From positions 4,154,001 to 4,218,000 of the forward strand of contig NC_013194.1 in assembly GCF_000024165.1 (NCBI RefSeq): a stretch of DNA of 64,000 nucleotides, given 5' to 3'. The notes beneath the pieces were generated by a model. It saw only the letters and a list, made by a program, of their open reading frames with translations. It was not told the DNA's origin and searched no databases. Positions 8,387 to 17,256 of the stretch are shown one piece after another (within the stretch, counting starts at the first letter, position 1; every line of letters begins with the position of its first letter). Source of the stretch: Accumulibacter phosphatis. GTDB taxonomy: Bacteria > Pseudomonadota > Gammaproteobacteria > Burkholderiales > Rhodocyclaceae. The position numbers and the translations under genes were made by a program.

Positions 8387-9871
8387 ATGCATCCACATCC
8401 AGCAAGGCACATCACGCTAACCGCCCTGCTTTGCGGCGCCATCGCCGCAATCGGGCTTCCCGGCTGCGCAAAGAAGGCCGACCCGGTCACCGCCGCCCAA
8501 GTGGCCGACAAGAAGGCCGAAATCCACGTCCCCGGCATCGCGGAAGTCAAGGCCATCGCCGAGGAAGGCTTCGTTTACGGCCTGCCGCTCATCATGAACT
8601 ACGGCGTCATGTACGAGTACGTCCTCGACAAGAACTCGGGGCAATGGAAGGCGCCTTTCAATAACATCTACAACGAGCATCGTGTCTTCACCTATGAAGA
8701 CACGGCGATCCCGACGCCCAACAGCGACACTCCGTATTCGCTGGCCTGGCTCGATCTGCGTGCCGAACCGGTCGTGATTTCGGTGCCGGCCGTCGATCCC
8801 AAGCGTTACTACTCGGTGATGCTCAACGACGGCAACACCTTCAACTACGGCTACATCGGCAGCCGCGCCACCGGCAGCGAAGCCGGCGATTACTTGATCG
8901 TCGGCCCGCGCTGGAAGGGCGAGACCCCGCAGGGGATCAAGAGGGTGTTCCACTCGACCACCGACTTCTCGCTCGCCGCGTTCCGTACGCAGCTTGTCGA
9001 CGGGAAGGACATGCCCAACGTCGAGGCAGTCCAGGCCGGCTACAAGATTCAGTCGCTGTCGGCATTCCTGAACCAGCCGGCACCGCCCGCCGCCGCTGCG
9101 GTCGACTGGCCGAAGTTCGACAAGGATCTGGTCAAGACCGAGTTCTTCGACTATCTCGACCTCGCGCTGCAGTTCGCCCCGGCCGGCCCTGAGGAAGAAG
9201 CGATCCGCGCCAAGCTGGCCAGCATCGGCATCGGCCCCGGCAAGAAGTTCGCCTTCAAGGATCTCTCGCTCGAACACAAGGCCGCAATCCTGCTCGGCAT
9301 GAAGGAAGGCGACAAGAAGGTCAGCGAGAAAGTCGCCAGCCTCGGCAAGACGATCAACGGCTGGCATATAAGCTCCCTGTTCGGCGACCGCGCCTTCTAC
9401 AACGGCGACTGGCTGCTGCGGGCAGCCGCGGCACGGGCCGGCATCTACGGCAACAACGCCGAAGAGGCCATGTATCCGATGGCCAAGACCCTGGCAGACG
9501 GTACGGTGCTCGACGGTTCGAAGCACAACTACACCCTGGGCTTCGCCAAGGATCAGTTCCCGCCGGTCAACGCCTTCTGGTCAGTCACCATGTACGACGC
9601 CAAGAACCAGCTGCTGGTCAAGAACCCGATCAACCGCTACCTGATCAATTCGCCGATGATGTCGGGCATGAAGAAGAACAAGGACGGTTCGCTTACGCTC
9701 TACATCCAGAAGGATTCGCCGGGCAAGGACAAGGAAGCCAACTGGCTGCCGGCGCCGGACGGCGAAATCTATCTGGTGATGCGCCTCTACTGGCCGAAGG
9801 AAACGCCGCCGTCGATCCTGCCGGCAGGAGAGGGTACCTGGCAGCCGCCGGCTCTCGTCATGACCAAGTAG
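8387..9871 (+). CDS. DUF1254/DUF1214 domain lipoprotein
   Basis: A 494-residue protein of the DUF1254-DUF1214 family. The N-terminus is a lipoprotein signal ending in LPGC (Cys at about residue 27), so the mature protein is predicted to be lipid-anchored in the periplasm. DUF1254 follows (GFVYGLPLIMNY, then TPNSDTPYSLAWLDLR), and DUF1214 lies at the C-terminus (FWSVTMYDAKNQLLVKNPINRY). Function in bacteria is not established. ATG 8387 is chosen because GGAGA stands eight bases upstream and the signal peptide then has a normal length; ATG 8360 and 8372 are in-frame alternatives. It stands alone on this strand. Confidence 0.88.
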   Translation: MHPHPARHITLTALLCGAIAAIGLPGCAKKADPVTAAQVADKKAEIHVPGIAEVKAIAEEGFVYGLPLIMNYGVMYEYVLDKNSGQWKAPFNNIYNEHRVFTYEDTAIPTPNSDTPYSLAWLDLRAEPVVISVPAVDPKRYYSVMLNDGNTFNYGYIGSRATGSEAGDYLIVGPRWKGETPQGIKRVFHSTTDFSLAAFRTQLVDGKDMPNVEAVQAGYKIQSLSAFLNQPAPPAAAAVDWPKFDKDLVKTEFFDYLDLALQFAPAGPEEEAIRAKLASIGIGPGKKFAFKDLSLEHKAAILLGMKEGDKKVSEKVASLGKTINGWHISSLFGDRAFYNGDWLLRAAAARAGIYGNNAEEAMYPMAKTLADGTVLDGSKHNYTLGFAKDQFPPVNAFWSVTMYDAKNQLLVKNPINRYLINSPMMSGMKKNKDGSLTLYIQKDSPGKDKEANWLPAPDGEIYLVMRLYWPKETPPSILPAGEGTWQPPALVMTK

Positions 9872-9925
9872 GAGGCCAGCCCATCGCATTGCCGCATGGC
9901 GGATGGCGGATGGCGCTGATACCGC

Positions 9926-9962
9926 AGGCGCCCGAGAACGTGATGCACTGATCGGGCGCCTT
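9926..9962 (+). terminator. Possible terminator hairpin after the DUF1254 gene
   Basis: AGGCGCCCGA (9926-9935) and TCGGGCGCCT (9952-9961) form a perfect 10-bp stem with a 16-base loop, 55 bases after the DUF1254 stop. Only two T residues follow, so termination would rest on stem strength. It could serve either strand, since a minus-strand gene ends at 10034. Confidence 0.4.
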
Positions 9963-10033
9963 GCGCAGAGCAGTTCGCTTGCGCCGCCGTCGCATCGAAC
10001 AGTCGAGTCGGTCCTTGATTTGGCTCGCTGCCA

Positions 10034-10318
10034 TCACACTCTTGTCGATGAGGAAGGGGGTACCCGACGGGGAGGCTCTGCTGGCACTGGCCGTCCGGCC
10101 GCCGCCTGCGTCTGCCACTCATGGCGATACTCGCTGGCATGGGCTTCGATCCATGCCAACGCGTGAAAGTCCCGCTCATCCGAGGGAAAGTGCTCCACAT
10201 ACGCTTCGATCGTGGCCACCTGCCGGCGGAGGAACTCCATCTCCGAGGAATCGGGAATCGAGAAGTTGCCTGCCGAACCGGGAGAGAACCGAGCTGCGGG
10301 GTCATCCAGAAAATCCAT
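10034..10318 (-). CDS. Small soluble protein, unknown function
   Basis: A 94-residue acidic, largely helical protein that starts MDFLDDPAARF. The ATG at 10318 is preceded by a GGGAGAA site four bases upstream, and codon use is normal for the window. The core between residues 25 and 65 (RRQVATIEAYVEHFPSDERD) reads as a helical bundle; the tail is Pro/Arg-rich and probably disordered. I do not recognise a family. A TTGACA box on the minus strand (10524-10529) could belong to its promoter but is distant. Probably a real gene; function unknown. Confidence 0.5.
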   Translation of the reverse strand: MDFLDDPAARFSPGSAGNFSIPDSSEMEFLRRQVATIEAYVEHFPSDERDFHALAWIEAHASEYRHEWQTQAAAGRPVPAEPPRRVPPSSSTRV

Positions 10319-10844
10319 GACTTTCTCCCACTGAAGCGAGCCCATCTGGCCACTGGCGGCCAGCAAGCGCGTTGGCGCCGGCCATGCCGGCGCAGTTGTT
10401 GAGCGCCCAGCGTGCTGATCAGCACGAGCTTCACCCCCGGCCACCAATCGTCACAAGCAACTTCAACTATGTCGGCCAAGGCCATGTAAGCTTGTGCTAT
10501 TGTTCCCCGCGTTGAGGGAGCCCTGTCAACCCCGATTGGCGGCTTGCACGCTCCCCTGCGTGTCGACGATGCAAAACTGAGACACTCCGACGCTCGGACA
10601 TGACGGTTGCGGCGATCCGCATGCTGGCGAAGGCGACCGCGAAGCACCGCCGCCGGTGTAGTCTGCTGACAGGCCGAGTTGCTGCGCCGTACGTAACCAG
10701 CGCCGCAACAGGCATCCGCGCCGATCGAACCCCGCTACTCAGCCGATCGGCGCCGCAGGGCCGCCGCATTGATGGCCATTGCGAACGATCCGGGGCCACA
10801 CCGGTCCCCTGGAGAGTAGGGATTTCGACTGAATGGAGAACACG
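10319..10844. other. Intergenic stretch between two divergent small genes
   Basis: About 525 bases between a minus-strand and a plus-strand small gene. No protein-like frame or RNA fold is evident. A TTGACA hexamer on the minus strand at 10524-10529 is the only promoter-like element I noticed, and its -10 partner is poor. The string around 10570 has the look of an IS border but could not be matched. Confidence 0.35.
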
Positions 10845-11183
10845 ATGGCTGGTTTCGAGGATTATGCCGCAGACACCAGGGAGATCGAGCTCGAGATCGA
10901 GAGGAAGGGCCTTGCTCTCGGGGTCGACTGGACGGACGACGTTCAGGTGCGCGCCTTGGCCAGGAAAGCCCTGGACCACTCGGCCAGCGACATCAGACTC
11001 GCCGAGTCCGGCCCCGTCGACCACAGGCTGATGGCCAAGGTCGACCTGTTCGGTCTCGCGGCACTCATGCTGAGGACGATGGAGGAAAGTGCGGGCGTCG
11101 GCATCGAAAGTCACGGCGGTCCGGCCTGGAAGGCGTTTGCTAGGGCCCTGTGGGCTGAGGTGCAGACGCGCAAGCCTCAGTGA
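10845..11183 (+). CDS. Small soluble protein, unknown function
   Basis: A 112-residue protein beginning MAGFEDYAADT. It is acidic and helical, with a central stretch DHRLMAKVDLFGLAALMLRTMEES. There is no signal peptide or membrane segment. ATG 10845 is preferred because GGAGA lies six bases before it; ATG 10833, which overlaps that site, is possible. The gene stands alone, 132 bases before yaeQ on the same strand. I do not recognise a family. Confidence 0.55.
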   Translation: MAGFEDYAADTREIELEIERKGLALGVDWTDDVQVRALARKALDHSASDIRLAESGPVDHRLMAKVDLFGLAALMLRTMEESAGVGIESHGGPAWKAFARALWAEVQTRKPQ

Positions 11184-11315
11184 AGCACGGACCGGAACGC
11201 TGCCCGGCAGGGTGCCGAAAGCGTGCAGACGAGCCAAGCCGCCACGATCCTTGCAGCGACTGTCCCCGGCGCGGGCAGCCCGACATGCGATACTTGACTT
11301 TTTCCCGGGTGCCCC

Positions 11316-11867
11316 ATGGCAATCAAATCAACCGTCTTCAAGGTGGATCTTCAACTTGCCGACCTCGACCGAGGGCATTTCTCGGACTATGCGCTGACGA
11401 TCGCCCGTCATCCGTCGGAAACCGACGAGCGAATGATGATCCGTCTGTTGGCCTTCATCCTGCACGCCTCTGCAACGCTGGTCTTCGGGCGTGGCCTGTC
11501 AACCGACGATGAGGCGGACCTCTGGGATATCGATGCGACGGGCAACATCGAGTGCTGGATCGATGTTGGCCTGCCGGCCGAGAAGAGCATTCGCCGCGCC
11601 TGCAACGGCTCTCGCAGGGTGACTGTCGTCAGCTATGGCGGTCGGGCCGCCGACATCTGGTGGCGGCAGAATTCCGAGAAGCTCACGACCCAACAGAATC
11701 TGCGCGTGCTCTCCCTGAGTCCCGGGGAAGGACAATCGCTGGCCGGTCTGGCGGAACGTACCATGCGCCTGCAATGCACCGTTCAGGATGGTGTGATCTG
11801 GCTGGGCAACGAAAGGCAGCATGTCGAACTCGCACCGAAAGTCCTCCTCTCGGCGCATTCCGAGTAG
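11316..11867 (+). CDS. yaeQ: YaeQ family protein
   Basis: A 183-residue protein matching YaeQ along its whole length. It opens MAIKSTVFKVDLQLADLDR, has HPSETDERMMIRLLAFILHA in the middle, and ends with the LAERTMRLQCTVQDG segment. YaeQ adopts a PD-(D/E)XK nuclease-like fold; the precise biochemical role is unsettled, and an early link to RfaH suppression has been doubted. The length is typical. A purine-poor leader precedes the ATG, so the ribosome binding site is weak. It stands alone. Confidence 0.9.
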   Translation: MAIKSTVFKVDLQLADLDRGHFSDYALTIARHPSETDERMMIRLLAFILHASATLVFGRGLSTDDEADLWDIDATGNIECWIDVGLPAEKSIRRACNGSRRVTVVSYGGRAADIWWRQNSEKLTTQQNLRVLSLSPGEGQSLAGLAERTMRLQCTVQDGVIWLGNERQHVELAPKVLLSAHSE

Positions 11868-11968
11868 GACGCCAGGGCCCCGCCACGAGACCACCTTGCT
11901 TCCGAGGTCCGAGTCCATTAGGGACACACGCGCACGGCCCCCACAGAAACCGGGTCCAACCCGCCATC

Positions 11969-12013
11969 GCCCCGCTTGCCCCGCTTGCCCCGCTTGCCCC
12001 GCTTGCCCCGCTT
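11969..12013 (+). repeat. Five tandem copies of GCCCCGCTT
   Basis: A 9-bp unit is repeated five times without interruption between yaeQ and the metallopeptidase gene. Because the unit is a multiple of three, every frame through it stays open (for example Arg-Leu-Pro on the plus strand), which extends spurious open frames here. I place it in the leader of the following gene rather than in its coding part. Confidence 0.85.
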
Positions 12014-12089
12014 TCCCCGCGCAGCGCGCGCCGTGCCGACAAGGCAAACACGGCCGGCCCGGCGTCGCCCCAGCGGCGGCCGCCCGCGC

Positions 12090-13124
12090 ATGAAGCGAGT
12101 GTCCGCCACCAGGCCCGACACCGGCGCACCGGCTCCGGCCACCATCGGTCCGCCAGCGCGGCGGAGGGTGCCGCCGCCGCTCGATACCGCGCGACTCTTC
12201 TCGCCGGCGGCACGCCAGCGGGAACTCGCCGAGCTCCAACGTACGGTTGGTGCGCAGTTCGGCCTGACGTTCGTGGACATGGACGTGAATGATTCGGCAA
12301 GCGTCTCGACTCTGGCGAAACGCTTCGCGCGTGCGCACGTCAACGGTAGCGCCCAGGAGGGCAGCCGTTTCGGGCGTGGCGTGGCCAGAAACAAGATGCT
12401 CGTCGGCCAGGACATGGCGCCGGCGGCCGCTCTGGCGGCAACCGGCGTCGATCCGGAGACGGGCAACAAGGAACGCTTCGCGCTCATCGCCTTCAACACC
12501 GCGAACAACCACGTCATGCAAGGCGCCTTCGGCGACCTTCGCCGCCTCTTTGGCGCTGACGAGCTCCGCCAGACCGAGCGCATGACACTGCTGCACGAGG
12601 CGGGCCACATGGTGGTACACCACGCCGAACAGTCCGGCGCCGACGCCTGGGGCGTCGCGGTCGCCGCGCTCGACGATCGCACGGGGAAGGCCGGCGACGC
12701 CATTCGCGAATGGGCAGGCAGCGACGAGGGTGCCATCGCACATCCCGACGTGCGCCGGCTCATGCTCGGCGAGGCGGACAAGCTCGATGCGCTGCAGGCG
12801 TGCGTTCGCGCCGGCGACGATGGCCTCTACTACGATGCGGACGCGGTGCGTCAGTCCTTCCAGGCCATCAAGTCCCGCGCCGATTATCGGAACTTCCAGG
12901 AGAACATGGGCGATGCCTTCATGGCCATCACGCTCAGGCAAGAGGGCGTGGACGTGACCAATACGGTGGCCGGCGCCCGTGCGCATGGAGACCTCGAGCA
13001 CAACACCAAGGACAGCCTGGGGGCGATTGGCGCGCTCACGAAATCTTCGCTCGCAGGCATGGACACGCGGCAACTCGCGGTGCGCGCCGCGCACGTCGTG
13101 CAGGAGGCACTGGGAATTGGCTGA
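12090..13124 (+). CDS. Putative zinc metallopeptidase (HEAGH motif), unknown family
   Basis: A 344-residue protein with HEAGH at residues 169-173, inside a hydrophobic helix (MTLLHEAGHMVVHH), as in zincin peptidases. A second conserved-looking acidic helix downstream (NFQENMGDAFMAITL) could supply the third zinc ligand, as in gluzincins. The first 30 residues are Pro/Arg-rich and disordered. There is no Sec signal, which is unusual for a degradative metallopeptidase and compatible with a cytoplasmic enzyme or a protein delivered by another route. The start is uncertain: ATG 12090 has no clear ribosome binding site, and the frame is open upstream through the 9-bp repeats. Family not recognised. 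Confidence 0.6.
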   Translation: MKRVSATRPDTGAPAPATIGPPARRRVPPPLDTARLFSPAARQRELAELQRTVGAQFGLTFVDMDVNDSASVSTLAKRFARAHVNGSAQEGSRFGRGVARNKMLVGQDMAPAAALAATGVDPETGNKERFALIAFNTANNHVMQGAFGDLRRLFGADELRQTERMTLLHEAGHMVVHHAEQSGADAWGVAVAALDDRTGKAGDAIREWAGSDEGAIAHPDVRRLMLGEADKLDALQACVRAGDDGLYYDADAVRQSFQAIKSRADYRNFQENMGDAFMAITLRQEGVDVTNTVAGARAHGDLEHNTKDSLGAIGALTKSSLAGMDTRQLAVRAAHVVQEALGIG

Positions 13125-13437
13125 GGGTTCAGCCGCACCGCAGATCACCCCTTGTCTGACAGTGCCACAGACGACGCCGCGTCGCTATGCCGTCGCCGAA
13201 AGTTGCCGCCCGGCCTCACCGCTGATGTCGTGCCAGCCCGTCGATCAACTGGCGCGAGCCCGACGAACCGGGGACGATGGACTGCTGCCTACGGCCGATG
13301 CCCCGCGTCGCGCCGGCAACAACCGCCCAGCGGCGCGCCCGGATGTCATCTACTCGAGAGCCTCTCCACGGACTCGTCGCCAATCTTCACGGCGCAGGCG
13401 GGCACCATCGGAGCGACGGTGTGACTGCACGCAGCGG
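13125..13437. other. Convergent intergenic stretch without a gene
   Basis: About 310 bases between the 3' ends of two convergent genes. No frame is protein-like and no strong terminator hairpin with a T-tract could be found. Confidence 0.45.
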
Positions 13438-14226
13438 TCACGCCTCCGGCACCACCGGGGATCCCACGGCCAGACGCAGTTCCGACGCGGCACTGCCCCG
13501 ATTGACGGCAATCTCCACCAGTCCAACGCTGTTCTCGTACCAGAACGGCTGCCCCACCGGCACTTCGGCAAACACCCGCGCCGGCGGGACTCGCGCCGTC
13601 CCGACGGCGAGCCACGCCTGCCGCCCAACGGTGGCCGCCCGAAGGCCGGTCAGCGCATTGCCATAGTGGTCGACGTAGATGACGGCAGCCAGATCGTCGG
13701 CCGCTTGCGGGTGCTCGAGGCCAGCACATTCGACGAGCTCTGTCGTCAGGGGATCGCCGGTGGCGATACGTGCGGCGATGGGCGCGAACAGGTCGCGCCC
13801 ATGAAAAGACGCCGAGAGCCCGGGAGGACGCCAGACGATGCACCACGTACGCAGCACGCGTGCCCGCGCCGCAACGACACCGAGAAGGCCGTTGTCCGGG
13901 CCGACGTACCATTTGCCGTCGGCCTCGATCACTACCGCCGGGCGATCACTGCCGACGCCCGGATCAACGACCGCGAGAAAGACGGTTCCGGAATCGAAGC
14001 TCGTCGCCAGGGCCGCCAGCAGGTGGGCGCCGGCCCGCACATCGAAGTCAGGCACGCGATGCAGCAGGTCGACAATGGGGAGGGTGCTCTGGCCATGGTG
14101 CAACAGGGCCGCCTTCATCTGCCCGACATAAGGATCATCGCTACCGAAATCCGTGTACAGGACGACCATGGCGCGCCGTGCGCCTTCCGGGAGCGGCGAA
14201 ACGGGCAGCTTCCCCTCGTGGCTCAC
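13438..14226 (-). CDS. SAM hydroxide adenosyltransferase (DUF62 family)
   Basis: A 262-residue protein of the DUF62 / S-adenosyl-L-methionine hydroxide adenosyltransferase family, related to fluorinase and chlorinase. It cleaves SAM with water to give adenosine and methionine. Diagnostic segments are YTDFGSDDPYVGQMK (residues 24-38), VVDPGVGS, PDNGLL, SFHGRDLFAP and the C-terminal domain segment VDHYGNAL. The Asp of TDFG and the Arg/His of HGRD are expected active-site positions. It starts with GTG at 14226, and its start overlaps the stop of the upstream PAP2 gene (GTGA), so translation is probably coupled. Third and last gene of a minus-strand operon. Confidence 0.9.
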   Translation of the reverse strand: MSHEGKLPVSPLPEGARRAMVVLYTDFGSDDPYVGQMKAALLHHGQSTLPIVDLLHRVPDFDVRAGAHLLAALATSFDSGTVFLAVVDPGVGSDRPAVVIEADGKWYVGPDNGLLGVVAARARVLRTWCIVWRPPGLSASFHGRDLFAPIAARIATGDPLTTELVECAGLEHPQAADDLAAVIYVDHYGNALTGLRAATVGRQAWLAVGTARVPPARVFAEVPVGQPFWYENSVGLVEIAVNRGSAASELRLAVGSPVVPEA

Positions 14227-14846
14227 GCCGGCCAGACCAGTGCGCCGACCAACAAGGCGGCAAACAATCCGGCGAGCACGTCGAGAGTCCAGTGCGCGCG
14301 CAGCACGATCACGACGGCCATCTGCAGTCCGGCGAGCACGATGCCGATAACGGTGAGAGCCGGGATGCCGAGCGTCGCCAACTGCAGGGCTCCGTAGACC
14401 GCCAGCGCGGTGTGCCCGGAAAAGAAGAAGTCGTTGCCGACAGCATAGGTGACGAACAGCGACGGGACACCGGGATGGCGCCAGATCATTCCCGGCGGTG
14501 CCGGCAGGGCGACCACGGCCTGGCTGAGCTGGCGGAGGACGAAGAGTCCCAGCAGGCCCCAGAACGGCGCAAAACTCGGACCGAGGACAGCGTAGCCGAG
14601 AACGAACAGGGTCACCGCATCGACGCCCAGCGAGCTGCCGATGAGCAGCGCGTTGGCGGTGCGGCGATGCGCATGCAGCCAGGCATTCGCACCAGCGGTG
14701 ACTCGGTGGAGGTGGTCGTAGATGCCCCCGTCCGCGGCGAGCTGGCGCTCGCCGATCAGGCGCTGGCTGACGAACCAGGCGATCAGACCGCCGGCGATCG
14801 CCAGCAAGCGCAGGCCGATGGCCTCCAGTGACGGCAGTTCCGGCAT
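14223..14846 (-). CDS. PAP2-type (sphingomyelin synthase-like) membrane phosphatase
   Basis: A 207-residue protein with five or six membrane helices. FFFSGHTA and, 40 residues later, LRAHWTLDVLAG give the SGH and H-x3-D motifs of the PAP2 superfamily, closest in style to the PAP2_C group that includes sphingomyelin synthase-related enzymes. The His residues form a phospho-His nucleophile and its helper. The classical KxxxxxxRP first motif is not seen, as usual for PAP2_C. The substrate is probably a phospholipid or a lipid phosphate at the membrane surface. It sits between an acyltransferase-like gene (four bases upstream) and the SAM hydrolase (overlapping by four). Confidence 0.75.
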   Translation of the reverse strand: MPELPSLEAIGLRLLAIAGGLIAWFVSQRLIGERQLAADGGIYDHLHRVTAGANAWLHAHRRTANALLIGSSLGVDAVTLFVLGYAVLGPSFAPFWGLLGLFVLRQLSQAVVALPAPPGMIWRHPGVPSLFVTYAVGNDFFFSGHTALAVYGALQLATLGIPALTVIGIVLAGLQMAVVIVLRAHWTLDVLAGLFAALLVGALVWPA

Positions 14847-14850
14847 CACA

Positions 14851-15591
14851 CTAGCTGGCGCCTGGGCCGTTGCCGCGCGCTTCCTCGCCGCGCTCGAGTT
14901 CGAGCCGCTGCGCGGGAATCCCGCCCCAGGTCTCGCCGGCAGGAATCCGCGTGTTCGGCAGGACGAAGGAGCCGGCGAGCACCTTGGCCTTGTCGCCGAC
15001 CTCGACGCCGCCCATGACGATCGCGCGCAGTCCGATCGTCGCGCCGGCGCCGAGGCGGACCGGCGCAATGACCAGGTAGCCGCCCTGCGCATAGTGGGCC
15101 ATGACACTGGCGCTGCCACCGATGGTGACGCCGTCCCCGAGGGTGATCAGCGAGGGGTCGGCAATGGCGGTCGAATTGATGGTGACGTTGCGCCCGATCT
15201 TCATTCCCATCAGCCGGTAGTAGAGTTGCGCAAACGGCGAAGGGGTGACGAACTCGAGGAACGAGTAGCGAACCACCAGGGTGAGCGTGCAATGCACATA
15301 CCAGCGCAGTGCCGTCAGCGACACCGCCGAGCCCCGATACGGTTGCAGTCGTCCCCCGAGCAGGAGGTTCAATGCCGGGGCAACCAGCAGCAACGTCAGG
15401 CCATAGGCAAAGTAGCTGGTGGCCAGGGCCAGGCCGGTCAGCGGGTAGCGCCAGACGGCGGCCAGCGGCTCGAGTGGCGCCGCGAAGACCTCGGCAAACA
15501 GCCAGGCCGCGACGCCCAGCGACAAGCCCGCAGCAACGATGGCGAGGGCGATGAACGGCAGCGGGCCGGCGAGAGCAAGGAGTCTTTGCAT
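14851..15591 (-). CDS. Membrane-anchored hexapeptide-repeat (left-handed beta helix) transferase
   Basis: A 246-residue protein. Residues 1-100 hold two or three hydrophobic helices. From about residue 125 the sequence shows hexapeptide periodicity (IGRNVTINST, then LGDGVTIGGSASVMAHY, VRLGAGATIG, VEVGDKAKVLAGS), the mark of the left-handed beta helix of acyl- and acetyltransferases. The end GETWGGIPAQRL is typical of that fold. It resembles the C-terminal region of large Pls/PosA-type membrane proteins used with non-ribosomal peptide products, but stands here as a short protein. First gene of the operon with a lipid phosphatase and a SAM hydrolase. The substrate is unknown. Confidence 0.75.
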   Translation of the reverse strand: MQRLLALAGPLPFIALAIVAAGLSLGVAAWLFAEVFAAPLEPLAAVWRYPLTGLALATSYFAYGLTLLLVAPALNLLLGGRLQPYRGSAVSLTALRWYVHCTLTLVVRYSFLEFVTPSPFAQLYYRLMGMKIGRNVTINSTAIADPSLITLGDGVTIGGSASVMAHYAQGGYLVIAPVRLGAGATIGLRAIVMGGVEVGDKAKVLAGSFVLPNTRIPAGETWGGIPAQRLELERGEEARGNGPGAS

Positions 15592-16038
15592 GCGAAAGCG
15601 TCACCAAACGTTGGGGAAGAGCGACGGCAGCGGGGGAGCGCCGACAGCGTGCAAGCGTGCCGGATTGTAAGCGACGATCGCCCAACGTCAAACCGCCATC
15701 ATGGCCAGACGGGACGCTCAGGCGCCCCGGTATTGCCCCCCCGTCCGGTTCCCCGCAAAGCGTCGGCAAGTTAGCGATTGACGGCGGTCGACAGGGCCGA
15801 ATATACTGGCGCGCGTCAGGACAACCGCCTTCCCGTCGGTCGGCGATCAGCCAGGCAGCAGCCCTATCGGGGTGACATGGATCACGGCAGGCGCTGGCGG
15901 ACCGGCACCTGTCCGGCAAAGTGCCGCCAGCCACGCGAGCGGTACGTCATCCACCGGAAGCCCAACACCCTGACATGGCCTTCACGATCAACTGCAGGAA
16001 CCGTCACTACCCCTTCACAATGATCAGCGGAGCTTAGC
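15592..16038. other. Intergenic region between divergent transcription units
   Basis: About 450 bases that must hold promoters for the minus-strand operon and for the FHA-EAL gene. On the plus strand a good sigma-70 promoter is visible (15778-15807). A 48-codon frame at 15877 and a 20-codon frame at 15975 lie in the leader, but neither has a convincing ribosome binding site. Confidence 0.5.
15778..15807 (+). promoter_or_regulatory. Sigma-70 promoter upstream of the FHA-EAL gene
   Basis: TTGACG (15778-15783) and TATACT (15802-15807) are 18 bases apart. The expected start of transcription is near 15814, which leaves a leader of about 225 bases before the GTG at 16039. Confidence 0.55.
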
Positions 16039-17133
16039 GTGGAAAGGCAGTGGTTCCTCGAGTCGATTGCCGCGGATGGCTCGCATTTCACCTATCCGAT
16101 CACGCCATTGCCGTTCCGTATCGGCCGTGATGCCAAGAACGATCTGGTGCTGGCTTCGCGTGGCCTGAGCCGCAATCACGCGCTAATGACGGCGGACATC
16201 AGTGGTCGCCTGCGATTGACCGATCTGAACAGTACCAATGGCAGTTTCGTCGGTCGCCGCCGCATCGAAGGCTCGTGCCTGCTCGACGAGAACGACATCG
16301 TGCATTTCGGAACCGCCGAATTCCGCGTGCGCATGCGTGCGCTGGATCAGACGCGCATCGACCAGATGGGAACCATGCTGGTGCCCAACGGCCTGGCGCT
16401 TTCGGAACTCTTCGTTCCCAACGAGCCCGAGTTCCTCGATCTCCTTGATGGCGAGGGCGTGTCGGGCGCCGCGCAACCGATCGTCGATTCGATCAGCAGG
16501 AAGACCGTCGCCTACGAATTGCTCGGTCGCGCCAACCACCCGCGACTGCCGTCGGCACCGATTCGCCTCTTCTCGCTGGCCACCGCACTCGATCGCGAAG
16601 TCGAGCTCAGCGTCGCCTTCCGCCGCTTCAGCCTGGCGGAGATTGCACCACGCTTGCCGGGCTTTCCCTTGTTTGCCAACACGCATCCGAAAGAAACGTT
16701 CAGCAGGGAGTTCTTCGCCTCGCTGGTCCATCTGCGCCGCCACCAGCCAGAATTGGATCTGGTGATCGAGATCCATGAGACCGCGGTGACCGAAACCGCG
16801 CGCCTGATCGATCTCGCCGCACGCTTTCGCGATATCGGCGTGCGCTTCGCCTACGACGATTTCGGCGCCGGTCAGGCACGCTTGAGCGAACTCGGCGAAG
16901 CGCCGGCCCATTTCGTCAAGTTCGACATGGGACTGCTGCACGACATCCACCTCGCCGGCGACCGCAAGCGGCGCGTCGTCAGCGATCTCGTCAAGCTGGT
17001 GCTCGACTTGGGCTCGGTGCCACTGGCCGAAGGCATCGAACTCGAAGCCGAGGCGGAGATCTGCCGCGACATGGGCTTCCGGCTCATCCAGGGATTCCTC
17101 ACCGGCAAGCCGATTCCGTTCGAACGGCTCTGA
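16039..17133 (+). CDS. FHA-EAL domain protein (c-di-GMP phosphodiesterase or effector)
   Basis: A 364-residue cytoplasmic protein. Residues 20-95 form an FHA phosphothreonine-binding domain (FRIGRDAKNDLVL, SRNHA, LTDLNSTNGSFV). Residues 140-364 form an EAL domain that hydrolyses cyclic di-GMP. Many catalytic positions survive: the Glu of YELLGR (EAL position), EIHE, DDFGAG, VKFD, AEGIE and IQGF. An active enzyme is therefore possible although the EAL triplet reads ELL. The FHA part suggests control by a Ser/Thr kinase; none is seen nearby. It starts with GTG at 16039 and converges on the end of the eCIS operon 123 bases away. Confidence 0.88.
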   Translation: MERQWFLESIAADGSHFTYPITPLPFRIGRDAKNDLVLASRGLSRNHALMTADISGRLRLTDLNSTNGSFVGRRRIEGSCLLDENDIVHFGTAEFRVRMRALDQTRIDQMGTMLVPNGLALSELFVPNEPEFLDLLDGEGVSGAAQPIVDSISRKTVAYELLGRANHPRLPSAPIRLFSLATALDREVELSVAFRRFSLAEIAPRLPGFPLFANTHPKETFSREFFASLVHLRRHQPELDLVIEIHETAVTETARLIDLAARFRDIGVRFAYDDFGAGQARLSELGEAPAHFVKFDMGLLHDIHLAGDRKRRVVSDLVKLVLDLGSVPLAEGIELEAEAEICRDMGFRLIQGFLTGKPIPFERL

Positions 17134-17256
17134 GGCCGGCGAACGCCGCAAGGGCGGCACGCACATCCCGCTACCGGGCGAGCGCGTGCCGATGCGGGGC
17201 CGATCCGGATTTCTCCTCCCGCTGGCCTGCCGGACCCGGGGCGTTTCGCAGACCGG

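Noticed and set aside
15877..16023. Short leader peptide before the FHA-EAL gene
   Set aside because: The 48-codon frame lacks a ribosome binding site and typical composition.
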